Origin: a virus
Length of the DNA: 45,854 nucleotides
Direction: 5' to 3' (one strand)
Virus record (IMG/VR): IMGVR_UViG_3300044641_006875
Location: 1-45,854 of that record
Shown: piece by piece, positions 1-6,562 of the stretch
Layout of the letters: every line of letters starts with the position of its first letter
Position numbering within the stretch: position 1 is the first letter of the stretch
Made by a program: the position numbers and the translations under genes
The notes under the pieces: model-generated
Database searches by the model: none
What the model was told of the DNA's origin: nothing
The model's input: only the letters and a program-made list of their open reading frames with translations

Positions 1-196
1 TAAAAACGATAATATCATTTTTAGCTTCTTTTAACCCAATATTGTATATTTCTGTTAATGAATTTACCCCATCATTTTCATAAACAAGTATTTCTGTTTT
101 AGGGTGTGAGAACATTTTCTCAACGTGTTTAAGATAATTGTCATCAATTGATCTTGTGGATATCACCACTGTTACTACTTCATTATTCTTCGACAT
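1..196 (-). CDS. Glycosyltransferase family 2-like, N-terminal part (runs off the left edge)
   Basis: Sixty-five codons read from ATG at 196 down to the window edge. The sequence starts with a hydrophobic first strand (VVTVVISTR), then a helix and a second strand ending in ILVYENDG, and a stretch NIGLKEAKNDIIVF. This matches the start of GT-A fold glycosyltransferases, where the N-G-L/I helix and a D-D metal site follow; the metal site itself lies outside the window. The ATG overlaps the end of the metallophosphoesterase frame by 14 bases, so the two are translationally close. The acceptor cannot be inferred. Another, separate glycosyltransferase is cut by the right edge. Confidence 0.7.
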   Translation of the reverse strand, partial: MSKNNEVVTVVISTRSIDDNYLKHVEKMFSHPKTEILVYENDGVNSLTEIYNIGLKEAKNDIIVF

Positions 197-932
197 ATGT
201 TGCAATTATTTCTCCGTCATATTCTTTTAGATCTATAACGATTGGTTTATTTATTGGATTGTAACTTGGATTACAAATTGAAGCATTAACAAATAATGTA
301 TCATCAACCTGTTTAACACCATATCCTTCATGAATATGACCAAATACATTTAATGCTGGTTTAACACGTTCCACATGGAACCTAAGTAATTCACAACCAA
401 CATTTTGGAATGGTTGTCTCCAATTATTTACTAGATCAAGAACCCCATTTGGAGGTCCGTGAGTGATTAGTATATCAGTGTCTTCAGGAATCATATCCCA
501 CTTTTCTTGTAATTCTGTTCCTGATCTTGGTAAATTAAACGCCCAATTATAAAACTCTGGTTGCCAAGGCGTACCATAAATTTTAATAGGTTTTGAAAAT
601 TCAGGTCTTTCAATTATCATAAAATCATCTTCCAAATAATATACATCAGACTGTGCTAAATTCTCAGGTCCCATTAAATTACGCAACCAATCATAATCAC
701 GTTTGTGGTGAGGTTTATTTACTTGTTCAAAACAATGATCATGATTACCAGAAATGAATATTTTAGTATCAAAACCTTGTATGTTTTGAAACCAATATAT
801 GAACTGAGTAACATCTTTTTCACCACCTCTATTGGAGATGTCACCCGCATGGATTAGAACATCACCTTTAGGTATTTCATGCAACATATTATGTTGTAAG
901 CTGTGTGTGTCAGAAATACATACTATCCTCAT
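183..932 (-). CDS. Calcineurin-like metallophosphoesterase (MPPED/UPF0046 type)
   Basis: A 249-residue protein. It has the complete metal-site series of class III metallophosphoesterases: SDTH (D8, H10), HAGD (D31), GNHDH (62-66), a THGPP motif near residue 158 and FGHIHEGYG near 200. The overall order and length fit the MPPED/UPF0046 branch, which hydrolyses phosphodiesters or small phosphorylated substrates; the true substrate is unknown. The frame is open to 1040, but I chose the ATG at 932 because MRIVCISDTH is the usual family start and the upstream part crosses a terminator hairpin (966-993). It lies downstream of that terminator and overlaps the glycosyltransferase start. Confidence 0.88.
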   Translation of the reverse strand: MRIVCISDTHSLQHNMLHEIPKGDVLIHAGDISNRGGEKDVTQFIYWFQNIQGFDTKIFISGNHDHCFEQVNKPHHKRDYDWLRNLMGPENLAQSDVYYLEDDFMIIERPEFSKPIKIYGTPWQPEFYNWAFNLPRSGTELQEKWDMIPEDTDILITHGPPNGVLDLVNNWRQPFQNVGCELLRFHVERVKPALNVFGHIHEGYGVKQVDDTLFVNASICNPSYNPINKPIVIDLKEYDGEIIATYVEE

Positions 933-965
933 GATATCTAATATAAACAAAATTATTGTAAAGAC

Positions 966-993
966 AAAAAAAAAGTCAGAATTTCTTCTGACT
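966..993 (-). terminator. Rho-independent terminator
   Basis: Perfect 8-bp inverted repeat AGTCAGAA (974-981) and TTCTGACT (986-993) with a 4-nt loop. It is followed on the - strand by eight T residues (the A-run at 966-973). It would end transcripts coming from the RNA candidate and tRNA region on its right. Confidence 0.85.
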
Positions 994-1028
994 GCTTTTT
1001 CTTTGGGCCGAACGGTTTTAAAACGTTC

Positions 1029-1041
1029 CAATTCCACCACT
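1029..1041 (-). repeat. Short match to tRNA-Leu 5' half (possible tRNA remnant)
   Basis: The 13-mer caattccaccact also occurs inside the tRNA-Leu(TAG) gene at 4245-4257, in the same orientation. Flanking bases do not fold into a tRNA. It may be a leftover of a tRNA or chance similarity. Confidence 0.25.
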
Positions 1042-1059
1042 TTGTTTTACTAAACAAAG

Positions 1060-1900
1060 AAAAAAAAACACTGAGATTACATGTTTTAGTGATTGACTTT
1101 GAGACATTATTTGTTTCTTCTCTTATCCACTACCTTTTGAGTAGTACCAATCAGTGACGGTCAATTAGATTAACCAATCCTAAAGTCGTTAGATACTCTT
1201 TTAATACTCATTACTCTTCGAGGTTGCCACCCCAATTAGTCCTTGCGGGACTAGAGAACTTTCTCAAAAATCATGTTGGGCTTGGGACCCTTCATGGCCG
1301 AGAACCCCTCTCGACTGTGTAGTCACCTGTCTCCAACGACTGACGAGCACTTTTCCTTGTTTTATTTAAGTTGTTAAACCGTAATTAACAAAGTTTTTGG
1401 TTCCGAATGTGGAAAGTAGCGGCTCGTCTGCCAGCCAAGCCACCTTTTGGGCGACTCGATACTAAACTACTCTCTGAGATATCCCTACCTCCATATTTCT
1501 GGACTCCTTCATAACTGATGTCTTGGTAGACATCTGATAAGGATGATAACAGCACCACCTGTTTTTCACCATACCTTTCGGTTTTAAGATTCCCATCATA
1601 TTGAATCACACAATTGTAAGATTGGAAGTCCTACTTCTTGTAATAACTCTACAGATTATTCTTATTGGTGTTCCCACCTCAATCAAACAACTCGGATTGC
1701 TTGATCACTAAACCACTTTCCTTACAGTGTCACCCTCAGTACTTAAGGTTCAATGATATTCTGCTTGCCTACTCAAGTTCCATTACTGAAACCGCAAAAC
1801 GCTTAACCAAACGTTTCACTTTATCCCACTTTCATGGTTTATTTTAATCGACCATAGGCGGCCAATATTTTTAATTCAAAGAACTATTTCCTTAACTCTT
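1060..1900 (-). ncRNA. Candidate giant structured RNA (~840 nt, GOLLD/ROOL-like context)
   Basis: About 840 nt without a credible gene; the open frames inside are short and do not look like proteins. On the - strand it has a perfect Bacteroidota-type promoter just upstream (1904-1934) and ends in a run of nine U (1060-1068). GC content is clearly higher than in neighbouring genes. Local hairpins are dense: a 9-bp stem at 1682-1705, 7 bp at 1517-1534, 6 bp at 1237-1253, 5 bp at 1129-1145, 4 bp at 1764-1777 and 5 bp at 1220-1233. Its length and its place beside a phage tRNA cluster recall the large GOLLD and ROOL RNAs, but I cannot align it to either family; the family assignment is inference. 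A novel class is equally possible. Confidence 0.6.
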
Positions 1901-1903
1901 TTA

Positions 1904-1934
1904 CAAAGATAGATAATGTTTTTCAAAAAACAAA
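1904..1934 (-). promoter_or_regulatory. Host-type (Bacteroidota sigma) promoter for the large RNA
   Basis: On the - strand TTTG (1934-1931), exactly 19 nt, then TATCTTTG (1911-1904). This matches the TTTG-N19-21-TAnnTTTG consensus of Bacteroidota housekeeping promoters. Predicted start is near 1897-1901. It sits in the short gap after the radical-SAM stop codon. Confidence 0.75.
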
Positions 1935-1941
1935 CACCTTA

Positions 1942-3195
1942 TTAATAATTTTTTTTATTTTCCATGTAAAAATCATATAATGGCTTGTTAATCATTAAAA
2001 TAGATTCAAAATTTATTTTTTGATGTGGTCTATTTTTTTCTAAATATGTGATGTGATCCGTAGCATTTTTAAATTTATCAAAATATTCTGGATCATTATC
2101 TAAATACTCTCTTTCAATTAGAAATGAAAGATAATATCTAAAAGAATTTATTGTTTCATTATGTTCATTTTCAAATTTAACCAAGAAGTCGTCTATTAAT
2201 GATTTAATTAAATGTTTGGGAAATGCTAGTGGTGTTAATAGACTAAAAGAATCACCAACATAACATGTTTGAAAACCAGGTAAAACATTAAACTCTATGC
2301 AAAGGCGATATAGGTTTTCTAAGTCGAATAATGTTGGTGTAGTAATAGTAATTGCTAGGTACACCTTAATATTGTTAAATTCATTCCTTGCTTTAATAAT
2401 TTGAGAAAAATTTTCCCTCCAGGATATGTAATCTAAATTAGTTCTTATCCATTCACCAACATCACCAGTACCATCTAAACTACATGAAAAATCTACTCTT
2501 TTAAAATGTTTAAAATAATCAACAATTGAAACACCTTTATAATGAATGATCGATAGATTTGTGTTATATCTTAATACAACATTTTTAGCTTTATCATTTT
2601 TAATTAATTTGTCAAGGGTCTCCCAATGTGTTTTCCAGTAAAGGGGCTCACCACCAGCCCAGTACATATCAATAATATTTTCAAAAATATCTTCTTTATT
2701 AATCTCACTTTTAATGATATTTTCACTAACCACTCTTTGATCATGATTTAAAATGTTTAGTTCAATACCATTTTTAACTTTTTCTGCTTGTATTTGTGTT
2801 GAACACCCTTCCCAACACATTTTACACTTAAAATTACATACGTTTGTTCTATAATCAATCGATATAGGATATTTTACATAGCTACCGTCATCTTCGGTAT
2901 CACTAATAACTGAATCTATTAAGTCTCTAAATTTATCATTAAAGAAATTTTGATAAGTATGTGGGCTTGATGTGTTTTCATTACATCTGTTACAGATACT
3001 TAACTTCTCACCATTTAACATCTTTTTACGTATTTCTTTCATTTCTGTGCTATTCCACATTTCATCTAATGAAACATTAACACCAAAATTATGATCAGAA
3101 ATACAACATAGTTGACGCTCCCCTTGTGCTGATATGTGCGAATGAACCCAAGGAACAATACAAAAAGATTTATTATTTTCTAAATTTATACGCAT
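1942..3195 (-). CDS. Twitch-domain radical SAM protein
   Basis: A 417-residue protein. The N-terminus carries FCIVPWVH (11-18) followed by C30/C31 and a C-N-R-C pair (68-71), an arrangement seen in 'twitch'/SPASM-type auxiliary iron-sulphur modules placed before the core. The radical SAM cluster motif is C120-x3-C124-x2-C127, and the GGEP motif appears near 185. Radical SAM enzymes cleave S-adenosylmethionine to start radical chemistry; the substrate of the phage twitch group is not known to me. It stands between the large RNA candidate and the tRNA-Met gene, so modification of an RNA or a neighbouring product is possible but unproven. Length and motifs look intact. Confidence 0.82.
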   Translation of the reverse strand: MRINLENNKSFCIVPWVHSHISAQGERQLCCISDHNFGVNVSLDEMWNSTEMKEIRKKMLNGEKLSICNRCNENTSSPHTYQNFFNDKFRDLIDSVISDTEDDGSYVKYPISIDYRTNVCNFKCKMCWEGCSTQIQAEKVKNGIELNILNHDQRVVSENIIKSEINKEDIFENIIDMYWAGGEPLYWKTHWETLDKLIKNDKAKNVVLRYNTNLSIIHYKGVSIVDYFKHFKRVDFSCSLDGTGDVGEWIRTNLDYISWRENFSQIIKARNEFNNIKVYLAITITTPTLFDLENLYRLCIEFNVLPGFQTCYVGDSFSLLTPLAFPKHLIKSLIDDFLVKFENEHNETINSFRYYLSFLIEREYLDNDPEYFDKFKNATDHITYLEKNRPHQKINFESILMINKPLYDFYMENKKNY

Positions 3196-3248
3196 ACTAT
3201 GTTTTTTACCAAATAGTTTGTACTAACTAACTGACTTATTTTTTTATT

Positions 3249-3325
3249 TGGTGGACCAGCCTGGGCTCGAACCAGGGACCTACTGATTATGAGTCAGGTG
3301 CTCTAACCTACTGAGCTACAAGTCC
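3249..3325 (-). tRNA. tRNA-Met (CAT)
   Basis: Cloverleaf read by eye: acceptor GGACTTG/CTGGTCC (one mismatch), D stem GCTC/GAGC, anticodon loop CTCATAA with CAT at 3289-3291, T arm CCTGG-TTCGAGC-CCAGG. It is the only tRNA here with an encoded CCA end (3249-3251). A CAT anticodon could be initiator or elongator Met, or the lysidine-modified Ile tRNA; I cannot decide. Confidence 0.9.
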
Positions 3326-3332
3326 AATGCGG

Positions 3333-3439
3333 TGCCGGAGGAGAGACTGGTTACTCACACGATGTCCATTTCGGATACACCACCCACCTAGGAAGGGAAC
3401 GTCTAATAGTTGTACACACTATCATTCCGCCACTCCGGC
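3333..3439 (-). ncRNA. tRNA-like element with perfect acceptor stem but no normal T arm
   Basis: A 7-bp closing stem GCCGGAG (3439-3433) with CTCCGGC (3340-3334), and a 5' half that resembles Leu/Ser tRNAs (TGGCGGAAT). The interior departs from a tRNA: a 7-bp hairpin with loop GTGTACA follows directly, and no GTTCRA T loop precedes the 3' strand. There is no CCA. It lies between tRNA-Met and the next gene. It could be a decayed tRNA, an interrupted tRNA, or a tRNA mimic. Confidence 0.4.
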
Positions 3440-3447
3440 ATATATTT

Positions 3448-4077
3448 TTATTCTACTTCTTGATTAGTTGTTGGATCATATTGAAATTTAATATATGTTA
3501 ATCCAATTTCTAAATCATTATAGATTTCTATTTTTTCTTCATCAATATTGTATGAACACATGTCACAACCCCAAAGAGAATTTCTTAACCCTTCTTTGAA
3601 TTTTTTCATGTCATCAATTCTAATCAAACTAAACACGCACTCTAAAGTTTGTGGAAGGTATTTCTTTTCTAACATTTTGTTATGGTTAAAATATGCGTCC
3701 CATTTTTCTTTATCCCCCGAATTACCTCTTTCATGTGTGCAACTATTAAACCACTCATCATCCAATCTATTATTTTCAATTTCATCTTTCTCACTAACCT
3801 TAATAACATTTCTTGAATGTATCATATCTGTCGATAATGTTGGTAAATAATTATCAACAATATTTTCACCGATATAGAATCCTAATTGGTAATCCATGTT
3901 AACATTTTTAAGATACTCTTTATTTTCTTCAATCACTTTTTCTTTATACTCTGGTGATCTAACTTCTTCCAATATTTTATTTAAAGTTGATCTTGAATTA
4001 AATTCATCTAATGATTGTATAAATGTTTTCCCATCTTCATTTGGGAATGTTTCTTCTAAGTATTTTTCTCTATTCAT
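3448..4077 (-). CDS. Hypothetical protein in the tRNA cluster
   Basis: A 209-residue, charged protein without a signal peptide or membrane segment. I do not recognise it. I placed the start at ATG 4077 (MNREKYLEETF); the longer open frame to 4152 would run through tRNA-Tyr. Cysteines cluster near the C-terminus (WGCDMC) and one lies in the middle (CTHERG), which may or may not bind metal. It is flanked by the tRNA-like element and tRNA-Tyr and so is probably transcribed with the tRNAs. Confidence 0.65.
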   Translation of the reverse strand: MNREKYLEETFPNEDGKTFIQSLDEFNSRSTLNKILEEVRSPEYKEKVIEENKEYLKNVNMDYQLGFYIGENIVDNYLPTLSTDMIHSRNVIKVSEKDEIENNRLDDEWFNSCTHERGNSGDKEKWDAYFNHNKMLEKKYLPQTLECVFSLIRIDDMKKFKEGLRNSLWGCDMCSYNIDEEKIEIYNDLEIGLTYIKFQYDPTTNQEVE

Positions 4078-4092
4078 TATATTTTCTTTATG

Positions 4093-4173
4093 TTGGGATA
4101 GACGGACTCGAACCGCCGAACTCGGAGAGAGCTGATTTACAGTCAGCCGCAATTGCCACTATGCGATATCCCA
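4093..4173 (-). tRNA. tRNA-Tyr (GTA)
   Basis: Perfect 7-bp acceptor TGGGATA/TATCCCA, D stem GCA/TGC, anticodon loop CTGTAAA (GTA), a long variable arm as usual for bacterial Tyr, and T arm GGCGG-TTCGAGT-CCGTC. CCA is not encoded. Confidence 0.9.
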
Positions 4174-4180
4174 ATTTATG

Positions 4181-4262
4181 TGACCAAGGAGAGACTCGAA
4201 CTCTCACGTCTTTCAACACTAGTGCCTAAAACTAGCGTGTCTACCAATTCCACCACTCGGCC
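4181..4262 (-). tRNA. tRNA-Leu (TAG)
   Basis: Class II tRNA. Acceptor GGCCGAG/CTTGGTC with wobbles, anticodon stem CTAGT/ACTAG with loop TTTAGGC (TAG), variable arm, and T arm GAGAG-TTCGAGT-CTCTC. No encoded CCA. Confidence 0.9.
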
Positions 4263-4274
4263 ATTGTGTTGACG

Positions 4275-4425
<151 letters not shown>

Positions 4426-4464
4426 AGCGTCTGTTCCGTCACTTATTTCTAAGTCATTACATTG

Positions 4465-4550
4465 TACCTGGGGCGGGAGTCGAACCCGCACGAGCCTTAC
4501 GGCTCACAAGATTTTAAGTCTTGCATGTCTACCAATTCCATCACCCAGGC
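4465..4550 (-). tRNA. tRNA-Leu (TAA)
   Basis: Class II tRNA: acceptor GCCTGGG/CCCAGGT, anticodon arm AAGA-CTTAAAA-TCTT (TAA), variable arm GAGCC-GTAA-GGCTC, T arm GCGGG-TTCGACT-CCCGC. TTA is the dominant Leu codon in this phage, so this tRNA fits its needs. Confidence 0.92.
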
Positions 4551-4608
4551 ATGATGTTTTACAATATATCAAAGAACTTTATCAAATATAAGAATAATAA
4601 ATTATAAA

Positions 4609-4642
4609 ACAAAAAACCCGAACATTTTTTATTTGTCCGGGT
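4609..4642 (-). terminator. Rho-independent terminator after the small outer-membrane protein
   Basis: ACCCGGACA/TGTTCGGGT stem with one mismatch and a 9-nt loop, followed on the - strand by TTTTTTG and further T residues. It separates gene 4665-5078 from the downstream tRNAs. Confidence 0.8.
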
Positions 4643-4664
4643 CTCGAAATAAATTTAAGCTTTA

Positions 4665-5078
4665 TTATTTTAATTTATATGATAACCCCAACCCTGGTGT
4701 AAAATTAGAACCAACAAGGTTTCCAATTAACCATAGTTTTAAATCTGTTGATTTTAATGCATTGTAACCAATGAAAGCATTTATTTTGTTTTCATGGTTA
4801 ACTGGTTGAACACCAAGACCAATTAAAATTTTATCTGGTTGAATCATCTTTAACACACCAAATTTCATCTGTGAAGAAAGTGATCCAGTTTTTTGATTAG
4901 CTAATTGCTGATCGTTATAGGGTGCACCAACGTATAACCCCCATGTGTTTTTTAATACGCCGGCCGTAATGTAACCATCTAATCCTTTATTTGTTCCTGA
5001 AACGAACACCTCTCGTTGTCCGTAGGTCACTGCCTTCACTCCCAATAGCATCATGACCAATATGATTTTTAGTTTCAT
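4665..5078 (-). CDS. Small exported beta-rich (outer-membrane-like) protein
   Basis: A 137-residue protein starting with a Sec signal peptide (MKLKIILVMMLLGVKAVTYGQ, cut probably after the GQ). The mature part alternates hydrophobic and polar residues and ends GLGLSYKLK, as in small Bacteroidota outer-membrane barrels. I do not recognise a family. It sits between tRNA-Glu and a terminator. An 11-bp inverted repeat overlaps the start codon (5077-5112), which suggests control of translation or RNA processing. Confidence 0.7.
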   Translation of the reverse strand: MKLKIILVMMLLGVKAVTYGQREVFVSGTNKGLDGYITAGVLKNTWGLYVGAPYNDQQLANQKTGSLSSQMKFGVLKMIQPDKILIGLGVQPVNHENKINAFIGYNALKSTDLKLWLIGNLVGSNFTPGLGLSYKLK

Positions 5079-5112
5079 CTATATAGAGACCGTAGTCCCT
5101 GTCTATATAGAT
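5077..5112 (-). promoter_or_regulatory. Hairpin overlapping the start codon of gene 4665-5078
   Basis: Perfect 11-bp inverted repeat ATCTATATAGA (5077-5087) and TCTATATAGAT (5102-5112) with a 14-nt loop. The AT of the start ATG is part of the stem. A TATTTATC box overlaps its upstream arm (5110-5117). Confidence 0.6.
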
Positions 5113-5135
5113 AAATATAAACTTAAAAGTGTTTG

Positions 5136-5207
5136 TACTCGGTACGGGATTCGAACCCGTGCTACGTCCGTGAAAGGGACGCGACCTAACCACTAGTCGA
5201 ACCGAGC
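5136..5207 (-). tRNA. tRNA-Glu (TTC)
   Basis: Acceptor GCTCGGT/ACCGAGT, anticodon loop CTTTCAC (TTC) on stem CGTCC/GGACG, T arm ACGGG-TTCGAAT-CCCGT. No encoded CCA. Confidence 0.92.
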
Positions 5208-5212
5208 AAGTG

Positions 5213-5299
5213 CGGAGGCTCAGGGATTCGAACCCCAGATACCGTTTCCAGTATGACGGTTTTCAAGACCGTTCCATTCAACCACTCTGGCAAGCCTCC
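5213..5299 (-). tRNA. tRNA-Ser (TGA)
   Basis: Class II tRNA: perfect acceptor GGAGGCT/AGCCTCC, anticodon arm ACGGT-CTTGAAA-ACCGT (TGA), variable arm of about 18 nt, T arm with TTCGAAT loop. Discriminator G, no encoded CCA. Confidence 0.93.
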
Positions 5300-5307
5300 A
5301 ATAAATG

Positions 5308-5381
5308 CGGACCGGACGGGACTCGAACCCGCGACCTCCGCCGTGACAGGGCGGCATTCTAACCAACTGAACTACCGATCC
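5308..5381 (-). tRNA. tRNA-Asp (GTC)
   Basis: Acceptor GGATCGG/CCGGTCC, anticodon arm CCGCC-CTGTCAC-GGCGG (GTC), T arm GCGGG-TTCGAGT-CCCGT. Discriminator G. It is the first tRNA of the cluster in the direction of transcription. Confidence 0.93.
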
Positions 5382-5389
5382 AAAATACT

Positions 5390-5645
5390 AACTCACCTTA
5401 AATTGCGCCTACTGGTCATGCCATGGTTAACAAAGTCCTCGTTGAGCTAGTTTAAAAATCTAATTACGTTTGGTAAGGTGATTGCTCACACCTTCATCTA
5501 TTAGGATATTGTTCTTATTAAACTACATACCCAACGTAACTAAACCTTATTAATTTACATTCTTGATGATAACAACATTCCTCAATATCATTTATAACCA
5601 CTTTGTTTAAGTTAAACTTTAGTTATAAGTTATCAGAACATAAAT
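5390..5645 (-). other. Gene-free leader upstream of the tRNAs with long-range pairing
   Basis: About 250 nt with no gene. On the - strand TTACGTT and AACGTAA form a 7-bp stem that encloses a perfect AAGGTG/CACCTT hairpin, and GTTTA-ACT-TAAAC lies inside a TATAAC/GTTATA pair. It could be the leader of the tRNA transcript or a third RNA element; no promoter or terminator of its own is evident. Confidence 0.35.
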
Positions 5646-5649
5646 TAAT

Positions 5650-5841
5650 AAAAAAAACAGGTTTTTTGTACCCTTTTGTACATCATAACTGATATATTGC
5701 TACATCAGTGGTTACATTTTCACAATTGGGTTAATTACTCCCCGCTTATAGTAACTCTACCCTCACCGCTCTGATACCGCGAATCAAGACAGCTTTTTGG
5801 GATTTATAGACACTGGGGTTCCACCACCGTCATCACCTGTT
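5650..5841 (-). ncRNA. Candidate ~190-nt structured RNA closed by a 5'-3' terminal stem
   Basis: The predicted RNA starts with AACAGGT (5841-5835), exactly where the promoter at 5845-5875 should initiate. It ends with its complement ACCTGTT (5662-5656), which runs into eight U (5657-5650), so the two ends pair. Internal helices include CTGATGT/ATATCAG (with one wobble), TGTAC/GTACA and GGGT..TTACT/AGTAA..ACCC. GC content exceeds the flanks. Size and closed-end layout recall 6S-type RNAs, but no homology can be claimed from reading alone. Confidence 0.65.
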
Positions 5842-5844
5842 ATG

Positions 5845-5875
5845 CAAATATAGATATAATTTTTCAAATTACAAA
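5845..5875 (-). promoter_or_regulatory. Host-type (Bacteroidota sigma) promoter for the ~190-nt RNA
   Basis: On the - strand TTTG (5875-5872), exactly 19 nt, then TATATTTG (5852-5845). The architecture is the same as the promoter of the 840-nt RNA. Predicted start is about 5838-5841. Confidence 0.78.
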
Positions 5876-6002
5876 ATGTCATAAAATATATTATTAACCC
5901 TCATTTTAAGCTTATTGGGTAAAGTATGGGTATTTTATAATTTACCAAATATTATTTTTTTTAAAAATCTGTAATAAAATTTGCCGACACTTGCCTTGCT
6001 GA

Positions 6003-6010
6003 TATTTATC
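6003..6010 (+). promoter_or_regulatory. Late-type box TATTTATC, 3 nt before ATG 6014
   Basis: TATTTATC-AGT-ATG. It opens the exported-protein cluster and decides the start of gene 6014. Confidence 0.55.
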
Positions 6011-6013
6011 AGT

Positions 6014-6556
6014 ATGGCAAAAAATAATAGACTAAACGTCTCTCTATTACCTTTATTGGTATTGTTTGGATTCTATGGTTTGTATTCTTATATCGTTGAA
6101 CCAGTTGAAGAAACTAAATCTGTTTACATCTCTGGGGTTGAGAATAAAATCAAGATCGGTAAATTGACAAGCAATAGGAATTTGGCTTTTGGTTGTAAGA
6201 ACATCTTTGAGGAGATTTTACAAGAAAAAGACTTCGTTATTGTTGGTGATCCAAGTTCAGCAGAACTTATATTCAGTGCTGAAATCCTTTATCTTGACGT
6301 TAATAGAACAAAAAGAAACATTTCGGTATTCCATTCTGATGTCGAGGAAACTCTAGTTGTAATTAAGGGGTCCTTAACAGATAAAAATGGTAAAAAAATA
6401 AAAGAAGCTGTTGCGGAAGAGTCTAGTTCAGAGATCTCAACCTCAACTTTCATAACTGATGAAGGAAGTGGTAAAATTAATCAACAAGCACTTTCTTCTG
6501 CATTAAAAAAGACTTGTGAGTCTTTGATCAATAAAACATTCTTTAATAAAAAATAA
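6014..6556 (+). CDS. Membrane-anchored protein, possibly CsgG/LptE-like lipoprotein-family fold
   Basis: A 180-residue protein with one N-terminal hydrophobic segment (LLPLLVLFGFYGLYSYIV), no lipobox Cys, and a periplasmic-type domain. The body (KIGKLTSNRNLAFGC, then AELIFSAEILYLD, then SLTDKNGKK) resembles envelope assembly proteins in which strands alternate with helices and end in a C-terminal helix; a weak resemblance to the CsgG-like protein at 14385 is visible. I chose ATG 6014 because TATTTATC lies 3 nt upstream; the ATG at 5981 would read through that box. First gene of the exported cluster. Confidence 0.6.
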   Translation: MAKNNRLNVSLLPLLVLFGFYGLYSYIVEPVEETKSVYISGVENKIKIGKLTSNRNLAFGCKNIFEEILQEKDFVIVGDPSSAELIFSAEILYLDVNRTKRNISVFHSDVEETLVVIKGSLTDKNGKKIKEAVAEESSSEISTSTFITDEGSGKINQQALSSALKKTCESLINKTFFNKK

Positions 6557-6562
6557 CATAAA

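Noticed and set aside
1385-1847. Open reading frames inside the 1060-1900 region (74 and 60 codons)
   Set aside because: They have no protein-like composition or start context, lie on opposite strands, and the region is better explained as structured RNA.
1060-1900. Group I or group II intron
   Set aside because: No flanking split gene and no endonuclease or maturase frame; tRNA genes nearby are intact.
3448-4152. Longer N-terminus of the hypothetical protein reaching into tRNA-Tyr
   Set aside because: It would use the tRNA gene as coding sequence; ATG 4077 is a better start.
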